DNA of 64,000 nucleotides from Yarrowia lipolytica (GCF_001761485.1 NC_090773.1:310001-374000); one strand, 5' to 3'. Counted from the stretch's first letter, positions 11,021 through 22,661 are shown. Notes: generated from the sequence alone by a model not told the origin. Translations and numbers: made by a program.

Positions 11021-12967
11021 ATGTCTGACCAGAAGCGTGAGTATCACGTCCGAGGCGACGTCGCGGGACGACACAACGAGAGACACGGGACGGGGCGATT
11101 GATTTGCAAGGGACTTTGCCTGCGATTCGACATTAAAGACGACGACTCGATCCCACAGAAAGTGTGATTACTGTGGGCTTGTGACACAGATGGTGTTTTG
11201 TGGGGATGTGGATTGTGGACTTGGGCAGTTGTGGGGTGTGATGGGTGAGACACAGAAACAGTTGATGACGTGTCTGAGCGGATTCAAATCGGAATGGTTG
11301 ATGTGTTTGATTCCGGCTGTATCACCTGATATCACGGCTCAAATCGACTGGTATGATGCGAGAGGAGTCATGCGGTCAACCGTGAGGAGATCCGTGGGAT
11401 CCGTGGGGTGAAGGCTGTGGTGGGTAGGTTGCAGAGCAAGTTCGGAACACGTGACAGCGATGATGATCCAGCCATTGACAAATCGAATGAGCCTCTTGCA
11501 CGTGATATCAGCACTTGAGTGATGGCTGTACCTCTCTGTTTTTTACTCTCAATCCGTCGAGATTAATGCCCTCCATCTGACATCCACCTTCATTTCGGCT
11601 CAATCTACCTTGACGGGCGACACCACTTTATTCAGCTAAAAGACACAAACACACTCCCCCGCTAAACCACCCCACCCCACGCGATCCCTGACCTCTCCGC
11701 AATGGCGCGTCGCTGTACCAGCTTGTGCACGGCTGATACGTGTGATCCATCTCGTGAGCAGATGTGCACCAGGACCGCCATTAGCAATGGCAACCCCAGC
11801 TATCTGCTGATCGGTGCTGCTGACCTGCGATGACTCTGGAGTGCGCCATGGTGACCATTACCAATACACGTGTCGTCACAATGGCAATTCCCTTGTGGCG
11901 GAATTTCTACTATCACAATGCCTTGCCCAATGCCTCGCACAATGCCTAGCACAATGGCGCAGTTATCCCCCAACCACTTATCGTGCTACGCACTCTGATA
12001 GTGGCGGCTGTGTGGTCGTCCCAATCTCGTCGTGCTGCGCACTCCATGTTTGCAGATTTTGTCGTTTTCTCCTTTCACCGCTAACCCAGCCCTCCCCTTC
12101 ATCTACCAATTCGCATCCGGAGCCATTGCCGGCGTGTCCGAAATCCTGGTCATGTACCCCCTGGACGTGGTCAAGACCCGAATGCAGCTCCAGGTCAAGG
12201 GCACTGGTGAGCAGTACTCCTCCATGGTCGACTGTCTCCAGAAGATTGTGCGAAACGAGGGCTTCTCGCGACTGTACCGAGGTATTTCCGCCCCCATTCT
12301 CATGGAGGCCCCCAAGCGAGCCGTCAAGTTTGCTGCCAACGACGAGTGGGGCAAGTTCTACCGAAACGCCTTTGGCATGCCCAAGATGACCCAGTCGCTG
12401 TCGATTCTGACCGGAGCCACCGCCGGAGCCACCGAGTCGTTCGTCGTCGTGCCCTTTGAGCTCGTTAAGATCCGACTCCAGGACAAGTCGTCCAAGTACA
12501 CCGGCATGGCCGACGTGGTGAAGACCATTGTGCGACAGGAGGGTCCTCTCGCTCTGTACAACGGTCTGGAGGCCACTCTGTGGCGACACATTACCTGGAA
12601 CTCTGGTTACTTTGGAGTCATTTTCCAGGTGCGACAGCTGCTGCCCAAGGCCACTGACAAGAGAGGCCAGATGATCAACGATCTGATTGCCGGATCTATT
12701 GGAGGAACCGCCGGTACCGTGCTCAACACCCCCTTTGATGTGGTCAAGTCCCGAATCCAGAACACCACCCGAGTCCCCGGTGTCGTCCCCAAGTACAACT
12801 GGACCCTGCCCTCGGTGTTTACCGTGTTCCGAGAGGAGGGCTTTGGCGCTCTTTACAAGGGATTCATGCCCAAGGTGCTGCGTCTGGGTCCTGGAGGAGG
12901 TATTCTGCTGGTGGTGTTTACCGCTTGCATGGATTTCTTCCGAGGAATCCACGACGGTAAGAAATAA
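11021..12967 (+). CDS. ODC1: Mitochondrial 2-oxodicarboxylate carrier (Odc1/Odc2 type), two exons
   Basis: Exon 1 is 11021-11036 and exon 2 is 12090-12967; together they give 297 residues beginning MSDQKPLPFIYQF. The donor is GTGAGTATC at 11037 and the acceptor is GCTAACCCAG ending at 12089. The split codon C|CC makes Pro6. The product has three mitochondrial-carrier repeats with signatures YPLDVVKTR, PFELVKIR and PFDVVKSR. Sequence blocks such as SGAIAGVSEILVMYPLDV and EAPKRAVKFAANDEW are typical of Odc carriers. These exchange 2-oxoadipate and 2-oxoglutarate across the inner mitochondrial membrane for lysine metabolism and related pathways. An ATG at 12032 in the same frame lies inside the intron and would give an unnatural N-terminus, so I reject it. 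The 1,053-nt intron after five codons is long for a yeast. A 339-codon antisense frame over exon 2 is a shadow of codon bias. Confidence 0.93.
11037..12089 (+). other. Intron 1 of the oxodicarboxylate carrier gene (1,053 nt)
   Basis: Donor GTGAGTATC, branch and acceptor CGCTAACCCAG with only a few bases between branch A and AG. It carries CACGTGAC at about 11448 and CACGTGATATC at about 11498. A GC-rich stretch with a CAATGCCTNGCACAATGCC-type repeat (about 11915-11955) lies near the 3' end. No ORF in it looks real. Long first introns next to the start codon often carry regulatory elements in this lineage; that role is inferred here. Confidence 0.88.
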
Positions 12968-14552
12968 GAGGTTTGTGGAGGCAAATGTGCGCAGCACAGT
13001 TGCCGACCATTTGGCGACGCTAAGCCGTCTAGATACACTGGTTATAAAGGAACGATGGTAATAAAATTGTTAGAACACGTTTGTAGAAATAGGGGGTGAT
13101 TGTTACTCAGCAATTGTTACCGATCAATGTGTAATTAAAAGTAATTGTTGTACGTCAAATCCGATGTTTCCACCTGTTTCTGTTCTTAAATTTCCATGTG
13201 TATATTTACGTTAGTGAACTAATTTAGATAAGAAACTTCAAGAGCGAACAAGGCCTTCTCTAATTTCGCCAGCAGCAGTTTAAGAAATAAACCAAGAACA
13301 CCAGTGTGCGTGCACACTTGAAACACCCAGAAACGAAGTTGAAATCTGAAATACTTGGCTCCTGACTAATCCATTGTTGTCAGGCAGACTGATAAGGGTT
13401 GTAAAAAAGGTATTTGTCATGTAAACGAAGACTGGAGGTCACGTGATTCTCTGGTCGGTGTTATACGGTGTCTATCATGGAGATATACTTACTCTACGTA
13501 AATGTTGACGTAAAAGGATTCTGTCACAAGTAATGAGTGTTGATCTTAGCTCCAGATCACGTGAGCCTATTATTTGTGCAAATATCATGCCCCAGGTTCG
13601 CTCTTGTTGTTTTAAATGGCGATGTTTTTGTACTCCATCTTGTCTCAATCAGTTGGAGGATGGGTTTCTGGAATATGTCTTGTTCACGAGATTTGTTTGG
13701 ATGTTTTTATGGAGATTGACTAATTACATAATCCATTCACGTGACTTTCCACTAGTCGACTTTTTTATTATGACTAATTACATAATCCAACCACGTGACT
13801 TCCCGCTAGTCGACTTTTTTATTATTTACTTGCTATAATGTATTTAGTTGGACTCCGCTTGGCAAAGAATAATCGGTCTAAATCAGCTATTCTGAACCCC
13901 AAAAACAATAATACAAACCTCATTCGATAGCTCCAATCCTGGGCTTCACAAATATCCACTCTGATCGACATTTTGACACCAAAAATCTCCAGATTATTTT
14001 AATTAATTAATTATTTTTTATTATTTTTTATTTAATTATTTTTGTCCTTCCAGTGAATACACCAAATGCTGTCACGCCAAACCACACTTTTCAAAGGAAA
14101 AATTTTAGACCCCAGTCACAGACCGGTAATTCCACATGTCACACATTCACGTGACCCCGTGACTGAAACTACGAGGCCACAAATCTCCACATCTGTTCTG
14201 TCCACTCAGAATAGGTCCATATTGAGCAACCTTATTATACTGTAGTATCTACGAAAGGGTCGAAGGAAGGACCAAAATCGCCGACTTTTGCCCATTAAGG
14301 GGGGGTTCAGCAATTGTTCTCCTTACGTTGCCATTGCCTGCAACTTTTTCCTTCTTCACCTCCCTTCTAGATCCCATTCTGGAAACACCCTCAATTCCAC
14401 CCATAATCCATTCATATTCATGCACATGCATCTAACATGCATCCTCCTGCATATCACCAATATGTATACTTCCGACACTAGGACGGAACAACTCCACACC
14501 TCCACCAAACACTCTCTTTCTCCTCCACCACTCCTCCTCTCCCAGAACGAAA
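12968..14552. other. Intergenic region with 54-bp tandem duplication
   Basis: Holds the 3' flank of the carrier gene and the 5' flank of AIM32. It contains several CACGTGA sites (about 13440, 13558, 13739, 13792, 14149) and a 54-bp tandem duplication (listed separately). An AT-rich run of TTAATTAATTA/TTATT lies near 13995-14042. No gene is visible. Confidence 0.55.
13717..13824. repeat. 54-bp tandem duplication carrying an E-box
   Basis: Two adjacent 54-bp copies, 13717-13770 and 13771-13824, each start TGACTAATTACATAATCC. Each contains CACGTGACTT, then CTAGTCGACTTTTTTATTAT. They differ at only a handful of bases, so the duplication is fairly recent. Each copy holds one CACGTG and one GTCGAC palindrome. 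Confidence 0.9.
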
Positions 14553-15452
14553 ATGACAGCTGTCCGGGTACGACTCTGTGGTGGTCTGGCGACTCATAAC
14601 CTGTTTATCCGTCACTACAGCCGCAAACCCATCTCTCTCAAGCTCCCTGATCTCGACTTTTCTACTCCTAAAAAACAAATCAACTTTTGCGACAAATGTC
14701 CCCCTCCAGACAGAGACACGCCGTATACACGGTTGTTTCCGGCGGAGCACGAAGACGCAATCGACTACAAGAAATCCATGCCTGCAGCGTTCCATCTGCG
14801 CCATCTGCTCATCTCCACGGGCTCCCATAAATGGCCCAAAGCAATTGAGAAAGATGAAGGAACTTTGGCGGGACTGATTGCAGAAAAACGACACGAGTTT
14901 CCTCTGCGAAGTAAAATGGCCAAGGCGGGGATTCTGATTAGTAATACAACGTTGCCAAGCGAGCCAGGTGTTTCAGATGTCTCCAGTGCCTATCTGTTCC
15001 CCGACAACCTGTTCATTCCCGAGATTCCCCATCCCAAAACACAAGAGTTTCTGGATACTCTTTTGGAGCAAAATGACGAAATCCGCGCCATCAAATTGAA
15101 AGAGAATTTTGGAGCACGTGACAACTCCGCCGATCTATGGCTGGTCTGTGGCCATGCTGAGAGAGACGCCCGATGTGGAGATATTGGCCCGCTGATTCTG
15201 GGCGAAATGGACGAAATCAAACAGGAATACGCTCGTGACACGTCACGAGACTCTCCACGTGATATCCACACGGCACTGATTAGTCACATTGGCGGTCATG
15301 CTTTTGCCGGAAACGTGCTTCTGTTTTCAGGACAGACAGGATCCAGTTCCTGGTTTGGACGAGTCCGACCAGAGCATATTCAGGGGTTGGTGAAGGAGTG
15401 GAACGATGGTCGAATTGTCAAGGAACTGTATAGAGGTTCTTTTGCTGACTAA
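14553..15452 (+). CDS. AIM32: Aim32-like mitochondrial [2Fe-2S] thioredoxin-like ferredoxin
   Basis: A 299-residue member of the sucrase/ferredoxin-like (Apd1/Aim32) family. The thioredoxin-like C-terminal domain carries the expected cluster ligands: C199 and C208 in VCGHAERDARCG (C-x8-C), and H245 and H249 in SHIGGHAF (H-x3-H). This matches the Cys2-His2 [2Fe-2S] site described for Apd1 and Aim32. The N-terminus (MTAVRVRLCGGLATHNLFIRHYS) is basic, free of acids and ends in an R-HYS step that fits a mitochondrial presequence. In budding yeast Aim32 acts in redox quality control in the matrix and intermembrane space. The start ATG is preceded by AAA. The gene has no intron. Confidence 0.9.
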   Translation: MTAVRVRLCGGLATHNLFIRHYSRKPISLKLPDLDFSTPKKQINFCDKCPPPDRDTPYTRLFPAEHEDAIDYKKSMPAAFHLRHLLISTGSHKWPKAIEKDEGTLAGLIAEKRHEFPLRSKMAKAGILISNTTLPSEPGVSDVSSAYLFPDNLFIPEIPHPKTQEFLDTLLEQNDEIRAIKLKENFGARDNSADLWLVCGHAERDARCGDIGPLILGEMDEIKQEYARDTSRDSPRDIHTALISHIGGHAFAGNVLLFSGQTGSSSWFGRVRPEHIQGLVKEWNDGRIVKELYRGSFAD

Positions 15453-17808
15453 GGAGCTTGAAACGGAGTCAGAAATCGGTGCGACTTTTGTCGGTCCCTG
15501 TTGGAGATATCCTGAGTTTCATGACCAATAGAATCGACATATCCTTCACTTTCTTGTCATAACCTCTCTGATAAAGGTCATACAATATTGGATTCTCGGT
15601 TGAAACACACTGAATCTTGCCTCTTTCCGTTTGCTATCAATCTAACCACCCCCTCATGTACATAGAAATAGACTGACTTTCGGTTAGTAAGCGAAATGGT
15701 GTGTGCTGTAAATATATGGGTCACACGATGACATGGGTGTAACTTGGCGATCTATTGGAAATCATTATCTCAAGATCGGTAGAGTTCTTGGTTGGGCGTA
15801 TTGTATATCAACTAAAGTTTAAGTAAATATCGGAGTTTGTATTTCACACATAATATGCCAAAGTTTGAATATCACGACTTGTTTTTTTCCCAGAAACAAT
15901 CTCCTGCCCCTGGATACATCTTGGTACTGTACTCATATTCTTTTCATTCATCCAGCTTTTCTCAATCCCCAAATTGCAACCTCCAGGGTATCTTTAGTTC
16001 AACTATATCTTCAACTAAACGTGGGTTGAGATGGACATCCATCCAATGACTTTATTACAAGTCCAGTCCGGCTAAGAGATGAAACGGGACATTCAACTTC
16101 TCGTAATGTCTGCAAGTCACGTGGTAGACTCAGATCTCCACTGACACCTATATTTCTCTGAGATATTATGCAATCTAGACCATGTCCTCAGGACAATTTA
16201 ACCTATAGAAATACTGATAACCAGTCCCAAGAAATTGAGCTCTTTGGAGTCCCATCATAGAGCCTTAGTCAGCTATCTAAAAGCTCAAATTTCTTGTTAA
16301 TCGATACCTTCCATGTAAATTAGTCTATTTCACTCACTTTCACTCCGTCATATCCTCTGGAGAGCAATTTTTTTGGAAACGTTTCATTCCTTCCTCTTGT
16401 CAGATGTCGACAAAGTCTAACTAAAGACTTGTCTCCGTTATCTCCGAACCTCCACGGAGTCCCATAAATTGATGGAAAGAGCCCGCGGAAATCTGAAGGA
16501 TTGTATTCCAAGTCTTTCTGTCGGAGCAAACACTTTCCCTTTGTTTTTTTTGAGATATCTCTTCTGTGGGGACCGTGAGACATCTTATCAAAAGAGCAAG
16601 TGGGCGGAGTTTCACCCAATCCTGAGTCTCATTCTACGTCACGTGACTCGTTCCATGGCACGCTCTCCATATGACTCGCTCTACATCACGTGAATCTCCC
16701 ATCACAACTCTCGCCAAACCATCAACTTGATACTAGGCATTGTAGCAACCCCCTTAGTCAGCTCATAAATATCCGCTTGTGTTTGGGTCACGTGACCCAG
16801 CCCTGGACCGCTCCCGATTCAGCCATCTTTAGCACTTATTTTTTTATCCATCGAAATTTCACTCCGAACCTTGATTATTAATTTTCTTTTTTTTCGCCTT
16901 TCATTTTTGACCGTATTTTTTTGACCCAACGATGATAATTAACGGCCAGAGACGAATTATCCCAGGATAATCCCATCTTAAAAATAAAATAATAATATAG
17001 CTCTAAAACGTCAGCTGAGCTGTGTATATATCGTCGATCACGTGGCCTACACGGCATCTACAGGCCTACACGTGACCAGCCGCAATCGTGTGAAAAGGTT
17101 TGTTTTTTTATTTTTATTTTATTTTTGCCTTGTTCACAAAATTCCACCATCTGCAATGCAAACCAATCATTAACTGATAAGCCACAGTTCAGCGAATGGG
17201 GGCAAAACGAGATTTATAAATCGGGAGAAATTTGTGTGGGCTTGAAATTTGCACTAATTGATGGAGCTTGTGTTGAGAAATGGTTGGGGGAAAAATCAAG
17301 TTGTTTCCAAAAAAAAATGGATCGATTTCGTTCCATTTCAGACTTTTGGCCATTTTTCCTCCTGATATCAACATTTGGTTAGCGCGAAAACATTAAAAAG
17401 GCAAAAGACGGCAATTTTTGATAGAATTGAAACGGAGAAAAATCGACTCTACCACCTTTGGTTGACTAACCAACCACATTTTATCATCGTAATTATACCT
17501 TTTTTTTAATCCATTTATCTACGATATTATTTCATATTTCGTCGGTTTAAGTTGACGTTGACAGGGTTCACGAAAAATGAGATAGAGCGAGATACGAGAT
17601 ACTGGTGGAAAAACGAACAGGAATGGAATTGTGAGGAAGGGCAAAAAAAATACAAAAATACGCGGAAATTTTTGCGACATGACTTTGCTTTTACAACACT
17701 GGATTTCAAAATAAAAATGCTCTAAATAAATCACTATTCCCCCTCCAACCCCACATGACTTTGTCTGCAATATGGTAAATAACATTTGACTGTGCATATT
17801 GTGGATAT
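15453..17808. other. Intergenic region
   Basis: A 2.4-kb gap before the propeller-like gene. TCACGTGA/CACGTGAC sites cluster at about 16639-16795 and 17038-17075. An A/T-rich zone with TTTTTATTTTTATTTTATTTTT lies near 17103-17126. A roughly 80-codon minus-strand frame with an internal ATG (16320-16560) ends at a GTGAGTG donor-like site, but I found no matching acceptor and do not call it. Confidence 0.45.
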
Positions 17809-20073
17809 ATGGACACTAAAACGAGGTGGAGACCAACTCAGCAGGATCAAGAAATGTTCAGGCTACCGGAGGACCCCAGCAAGGCGTGGATACGGGTCGG
17901 TCACGTGACTGACGGGGATGCGGGCGGCCACGGCGATGGCGACGGAGGCGACGATCCGAGTCGCGTGGCCCAGCAGCTTGGGCGCGTCCAGGTGACCCCG
18001 GTGCACCCTTCTTCTGTTCGCCACCGCCACAGGCAAGAAATCTCCGTGCTGACCGAGCTTCAGTCGTTGGCGACCGCGGAAACGGTGCATTTATTGCGGT
18101 TGCGGATCAGTCAGCGGCTGGCGGAGCTCGGAGCGGGCCCACAGGGTCCCCAGACGTTGCTCCAGCTGTTTGAGAGCGTGTGTGGATGGACCACCGGGCT
18201 GGTGACACAGACACAGAAGCCAGGGTTCTCGACATCTCCGACGTCCGAGACCGCCAGCGAGCTTCACAGCGACATCACTCCAGTCACCACCAACGGCTCC
18301 AATCCGGGCTCGTTTGGTTCGGCGCCTTCGATGGTTGCATCTCAGACCAGCGACAGACCCTCTGCAACCGCCACAGCTCTGACCTCGAACATGACTCGAC
18401 AGATGAAACACAAACAAATGGGCTCAGCCACAAACACAGGTGCAAACACAAACGCATACACAAACACAAACACAAACAGCATCCAGCTGTCGACGGTGTC
18501 CAAGGGATACTATGCCAATCTCGACACTGCTCCGGGTCTCACTTTGGCCAAAATGTTGTGTGCGTCTCCGGAGTATGCTCTTCGGGAGTCGTATTTTCAA
18601 AAGTGCTTTCCCATGCACAGAAAGCAGTTTGAGCACGCGACGCAGCCACGGTCGTTTTTGCGGACTCCGCGGTTCAAAAAGGTGCTCATTTCGCCAGATT
18701 GCACCATGATTGCGATGGTGGGAGACCGACATTGGGAGGTTTTCAAGGTCGGCGAAAACTTCAACTACCCACCAACGTTGCATTGCGAGGGTCAGATGAA
18801 TGGAGTCCATGGACGACTCAACGAGGCCCGCTATCCCAAAAAGGACAGGTATGCCAAGGACGAGGTGGTTGCCGAAGTGTTGCCTCCGGGACCCGCCGAC
18901 CTCGGGGACTTTGAATGGGAGTTCAACCACGCCTCTCTTTCAAACAGATACCTCGCCATCACCGGAACCAAGGGAATGGTCCGAGTTTTCGATCTGGAAA
19001 AGCTTGGAAAGCCCATCTACACCTACCGATCTGACTTTAACGCCCAGGCGATCGCATTGAGCTCGTCGGGATCTCTTTTGGTATGTTCCATCACCGGACG
19101 CGACCTTAAGACTGACGCCGTCAAGCCCATGATTGCCTTGCATAACTTGGGCGATTTGAGACGCAAGGTGAGGGTTAGGAGGGATTCAGCCAGGGAAACG
19201 GGTAGAGAAGGTGGCTCGCGGGACACCCCTGGTACGTCGCGTGATCGGCGCGACTCGACGGTCTCCTCGCAGAGACGCGATTCCGTTTCCACCTCGCAGA
19301 GACGCGATTCAGTGTCGACCAGCACGATTTCTCGCACCTCGACGTCTCGAACAGCAGAATCGACACATTCTAACTCGTCTTCTTCCACTTTTGGACTCAC
19401 CCGGGGCTCTCCAACCACCCTGACCACCCCGTACACAGATCCCGTGACTCGGCTGATCATTTCGGCTCAAGAAACATCCATTCTTTGTGCCACCGAGACC
19501 CAGAGTCGGTTTTTCGTGATTGATGTCCAGTCTCCAGTTGAGCCTCGGCTGATTATGAAAAGCGCAAGACGTGCGGATTCGTCGCCAGAATCCGAAGGAA
19601 TCACCGATCTGGCGTTTTTTCCGAACCAGCAAGTTGTTGTGGTGGCTTCTTTGGCCAAGGATAGTCCTCCCATTGTGGTTGATACCAATGTGCGTAATCT
19701 TCATCCGGCCTTGCCGCCCACCTCGGTTTCTCAGCCTTCTCTCTTGTCTCGGCTCGATTCTCTGGGTTACAATATCCATTGTGTGGCGGTATCTCCTCGG
19801 GGAGATGCTATGGCATTTGTGGACAAGTCGGGGCTGGTCTATGTGGTCTATCTTGATCCACATACGTATGCTGCGAGGAAGACGGTGCTGGTGGCGGAGG
19901 TGGGAAGTGCACAGAATGCCTACGAGGCTGCGGCTGTGAGGTTTTCGGCCGATGGACAGGTGCTGTTTACGGTGGATTACAAGGGGGTATGTCATATTCA
20001 AGATTGGGGAGCGGGAATGCCGAATCATGCCGGGGTGGGCAAGTGTCAGACATTGAGGGCGAACAAGAGTTAG
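17809..20073 (+). CDS. Unrecognised 754-residue protein, probably WD40-like beta-propeller
   Basis: I do not recognise the family. The N-terminus (1-130) has an acidic Gly/Asp stretch and a helical part. It is followed by a Ser/Thr/Asn-rich segment with an NTNTN run (about 205-225). From about 235 the sequence has repeated short beta-type blocks: KKVLISPDCTMIAMVGDRHWEVFKV, RYLAITGTKGMVRVFDLEKLGKP, CVAVSPRGDAMAFVDKSGLVYVVYLDP and VRFSADGQVLFTVDYKGVCHIQDW. This spacing is that of WD40-type propeller blades. A low-complexity insertion (about 455-540) carries four RRDS motifs. The start ATG 17809 is the first in frame. There are no membrane segments or signal peptide. A scaffold or regulatory role is only an inference from the fold. 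Confidence 0.8.
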   Translation: MDTKTRWRPTQQDQEMFRLPEDPSKAWIRVGHVTDGDAGGHGDGDGGDDPSRVAQQLGRVQVTPVHPSSVRHRHRQEISVLTELQSLATAETVHLLRLRISQRLAELGAGPQGPQTLLQLFESVCGWTTGLVTQTQKPGFSTSPTSETASELHSDITPVTTNGSNPGSFGSAPSMVASQTSDRPSATATALTSNMTRQMKHKQMGSATNTGANTNAYTNTNTNSIQLSTVSKGYYANLDTAPGLTLAKMLCASPEYALRESYFQKCFPMHRKQFEHATQPRSFLRTPRFKKVLISPDCTMIAMVGDRHWEVFKVGENFNYPPTLHCEGQMNGVHGRLNEARYPKKDRYAKDEVVAEVLPPGPADLGDFEWEFNHASLSNRYLAITGTKGMVRVFDLEKLGKPIYTYRSDFNAQAIALSSSGSLLVCSITGRDLKTDAVKPMIALHNLGDLRRKVRVRRDSARETGREGGSRDTPGTSRDRRDSTVSSQRRDSVSTSQRRDSVSTSTISRTSTSRTAESTHSNSSSSTFGLTRGSPTTLTTPYTDPVTRLIISAQETSILCATETQSRFFVIDVQSPVEPRLIMKSARRADSSPESEGITDLAFFPNQQVVVVASLAKDSPPIVVDTNVRNLHPALPPTSVSQPSLLSRLDSLGYNIHCVAVSPRGDAMAFVDKSGLVYVVYLDPHTYAARKTVLVAEVGSAQNAYEAAAVRFSADGQVLFTVDYKGVCHIQDWGAGMPNHAGVGKCQTLRANKS

Positions 20074-22661
20074 CGGGTGAGTCGAGTGCGAAGCACGAGG
20101 TGATACTTTCGAGCAGAGCTGGGATCCGGGCAGTGAAACCTTACGGTCGTTGGACAAACTATCTGTTGATCTGATCCCTGGGCTCTTCTCTGCGGCCATG
20201 TTGTTGCAGTGCTTTACATCTGCTGCCTATGCTCTAACTTTGTTGGTTGCTTTCACAGACCCTGTCAGATCTATGATTGCAGTTCTATAACTCTTCCCAC
20301 ATTGACTTTGACTAGACAGTCTATTTGGATGCCCGTGGATTCTTCAACTCTGGGCGGAGACAGCGTTCCAGGCATTGTCTGTGAGTTGTGAGCTGATCAC
20401 CGCTCCTGTACATGTGCTTTGGTGCTCTGGGAAGTGAGATTACTGTGTGGAGATCTTTTGGGTAAAAGGCCTTGGGCCGTATTTATATATTTATTAACGA
20501 TCACGTGATGAGCAGAGGGGGAACGATGCCCAGGTGGGTTGTTCCTGAATGTAATTTTGAGCCGTTTTGAGGTCAGTATCCAAGACATGATATACCCGGT
20601 GGTGAAAAGGGTGAATTTTGACGTCTTTTTTTCGCACAATTAGGGATAAAATGAGGAACAACGCCTTATGTAGTAACTTTTAGTAAAAAATCCCCACATT
20701 AGTGGTCTAAAACGGGTGCGAGAAATCGAATGGTAGGTTTGAATATTCTTTATCTCGACTGGGGGAGGTTTGAGAGCGACCGAGGTAGGTCACTCTATAA
20801 ACGGTCCTAGCTTATTTATGTACAAATTTGAATATTAAATATGAGCGATGCTCTAGTTCAAAAAAAGAAAGAAGAAAAAAAACAAATTGTGTGACAAGTA
20901 CCTGTTTTTTACAATATCAAGTTGTTGTCCTTGTCCTTTTGAGCACAATGGTGATATTAGTTTTGTAAAAGTGTCACGTGATCGTAAATCGCTTAGTAAT
21001 GAATTGGCACTACATGTCCTGTACATACTGTACTGTTCGTACTTGTGCGCTCTACTGAACATGAAATCAACAAAAGCAAGTACTTATACCAGTAATTGGG
21101 AGAAATAATCCGTTCATGATCATTCCTGTTTGTCTCTTTTGTTTCAGAAATCCGATTTTTTATTTCATGGCAATTTCAAATTGGGGTTGCTTTTTAGACA
21201 GTCTATATGAGTATACAAGTACTTGTAGAAATGTGCTCTAGATACTGTGTCTGAGCCCAAATAAAAAGCTGGACAGCTGATATTCGTCACCTGACTACCC
21301 ACCCAGGTGTGCTTGAAGTAAGATACAATCCGAGTCTCAATGGTGTCATTCCAGACGCATTTTCCGTCCTCTCTTTAGCTTGTGTAAACATTCAACTATT
21401 ATGGGACAATAGTTAGGAGTATAGTTGATTGAAGTATAGAGTGGTGTTTGAAAATATACTCAGATGGGGAGTTGTTGCTACCATTAAAATGCTGGGGATA
21501 TGGTGAAACTGGTTTTATACTCGAAATGTCTCTGATATCATTATTAATCAAGCAATGTGGGCTATTGTGTGTATTTAGGAGGAGGTATTGTAGCTCTAGG
21601 AGTAGCTGCAGGAGATATTGTAGCCAAAATTTCAAAAAAATTAATCATACTTCTGTAATGGGGACAATATTAATATTTCTGGAGTGCTACAATTTCAATG
21701 ATTCCGACCATGTCAGTTTTATTCTCCTATTATCAATATTGCGTGAGTTGACCTCATTTTCAGTTCAGGCTCAACTAAAAAATACCAAAAAAGTAAACAA
21801 ATTTACAAAGAATAAAAATCACAAAAAATAGAAAATAGAAATAAAAAAAATTACAAAAAATACCTGTCCTCTTACCACGCAGTTACATCAACATTTCAAG
21901 CCGGGATACGTCCAACGATTAAGTACCAAGAGATACCAGAGATTGACATATTGAACTGGGACTCCTGCTAACACAGACAGATTGATACATACCCAGACAC
22001 ATACCAGACACCAACAGAGACGCAAACAGAGGAGCTACAGCGTGTCAGTCGCACGCTAAATCTTCACTCATTTACGTTCATACCATCTTCTTTCCGGTCT
22101 CTTCTCGTCCTGTTTGCCCTTCAGTCACACAACCGAAGAAGATTACCATTCGGCGGGCTCAATTCAGTCTCCAACTCACTGTATTGATCTCCAAAGGAGA
22201 GCATACTTGTGTTTGAGTGTCTGCTGCTGCCTCTCCTTCTGGATCCATACGACAGTTGTTTCAATGTGGCAGATGTAACCTCAGGCTTCCTAGATGGAGT
22301 AACCCCCATTAACTACCGCCATATTGGCGGTGAGGAGGACATGAGTTTGATTGTCTGCGTTATATCAATCTGTAAGATGGTATGGATGATATCAAACGAC
22401 CACTAGTCTCCGGTTTACTCACTTACACCATTATCTGCTGGTGGCCCAGAGCTATCCAGATCAATGGGTTTCGTACCAAATCTGCCTGTAAGATGTCTGC
22501 TGCTTGAGCAATCCTCGCTGTCCAACGCCGGCTCATGGCTGTAACTCACCAACCAGGTGCATCCTCATCTGGCACACCAAACTCGGTCACCGTTACTTGA
22601 TAACATACACCAACTACGGCCCTGACTGCCCATGGTGCTGTGTACATCTTTCATCTATTCT
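20074..22661. other. Intergenic region, convergent gene ends, with protein-like minus-strand stretches
   Basis: A 2.6-kb gap between converging genes. CACGTGA occurs near 20502 and 20975. On the minus strand, 22121-22309 encodes a 62-codon ATG-to-stop frame (ends NGNLLRLCD). A second open stretch at about 22425-22580 reads DSEDCSSSRHLTGRFG and then PIDLDSSGPPADNG before a GTAAGTGAG site. The two look coding in style but I could not join them with normal splice signals. They may be missed exons or a decayed host gene. Confidence 0.4.

Noticed and set aside
10515-11102. 195-codon plus-strand frame before the carrier gene
   Set aside because: Overlaps the carrier's first exon and donor in another frame; composition is promoter-like and no domain is visible.
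12032-12089. ATG 12032 as start of the oxodicarboxylate carrier
   Set aside because: It lies in the intron 3' end; the spliced exon 1 gives the natural N-terminus and consensus splice sites.
11978-12997. 339-codon antisense frame over the carrier gene
   Set aside because: Shadow frame made by codon bias of the true gene; low-complexity Gly/His/Leu content and no family.
16320-16560. Minus-strand frame ending in a GTGAGTG donor-like site
   Set aside because: No acceptor with CTAAC near AG was found downstream and the content is not recognised.
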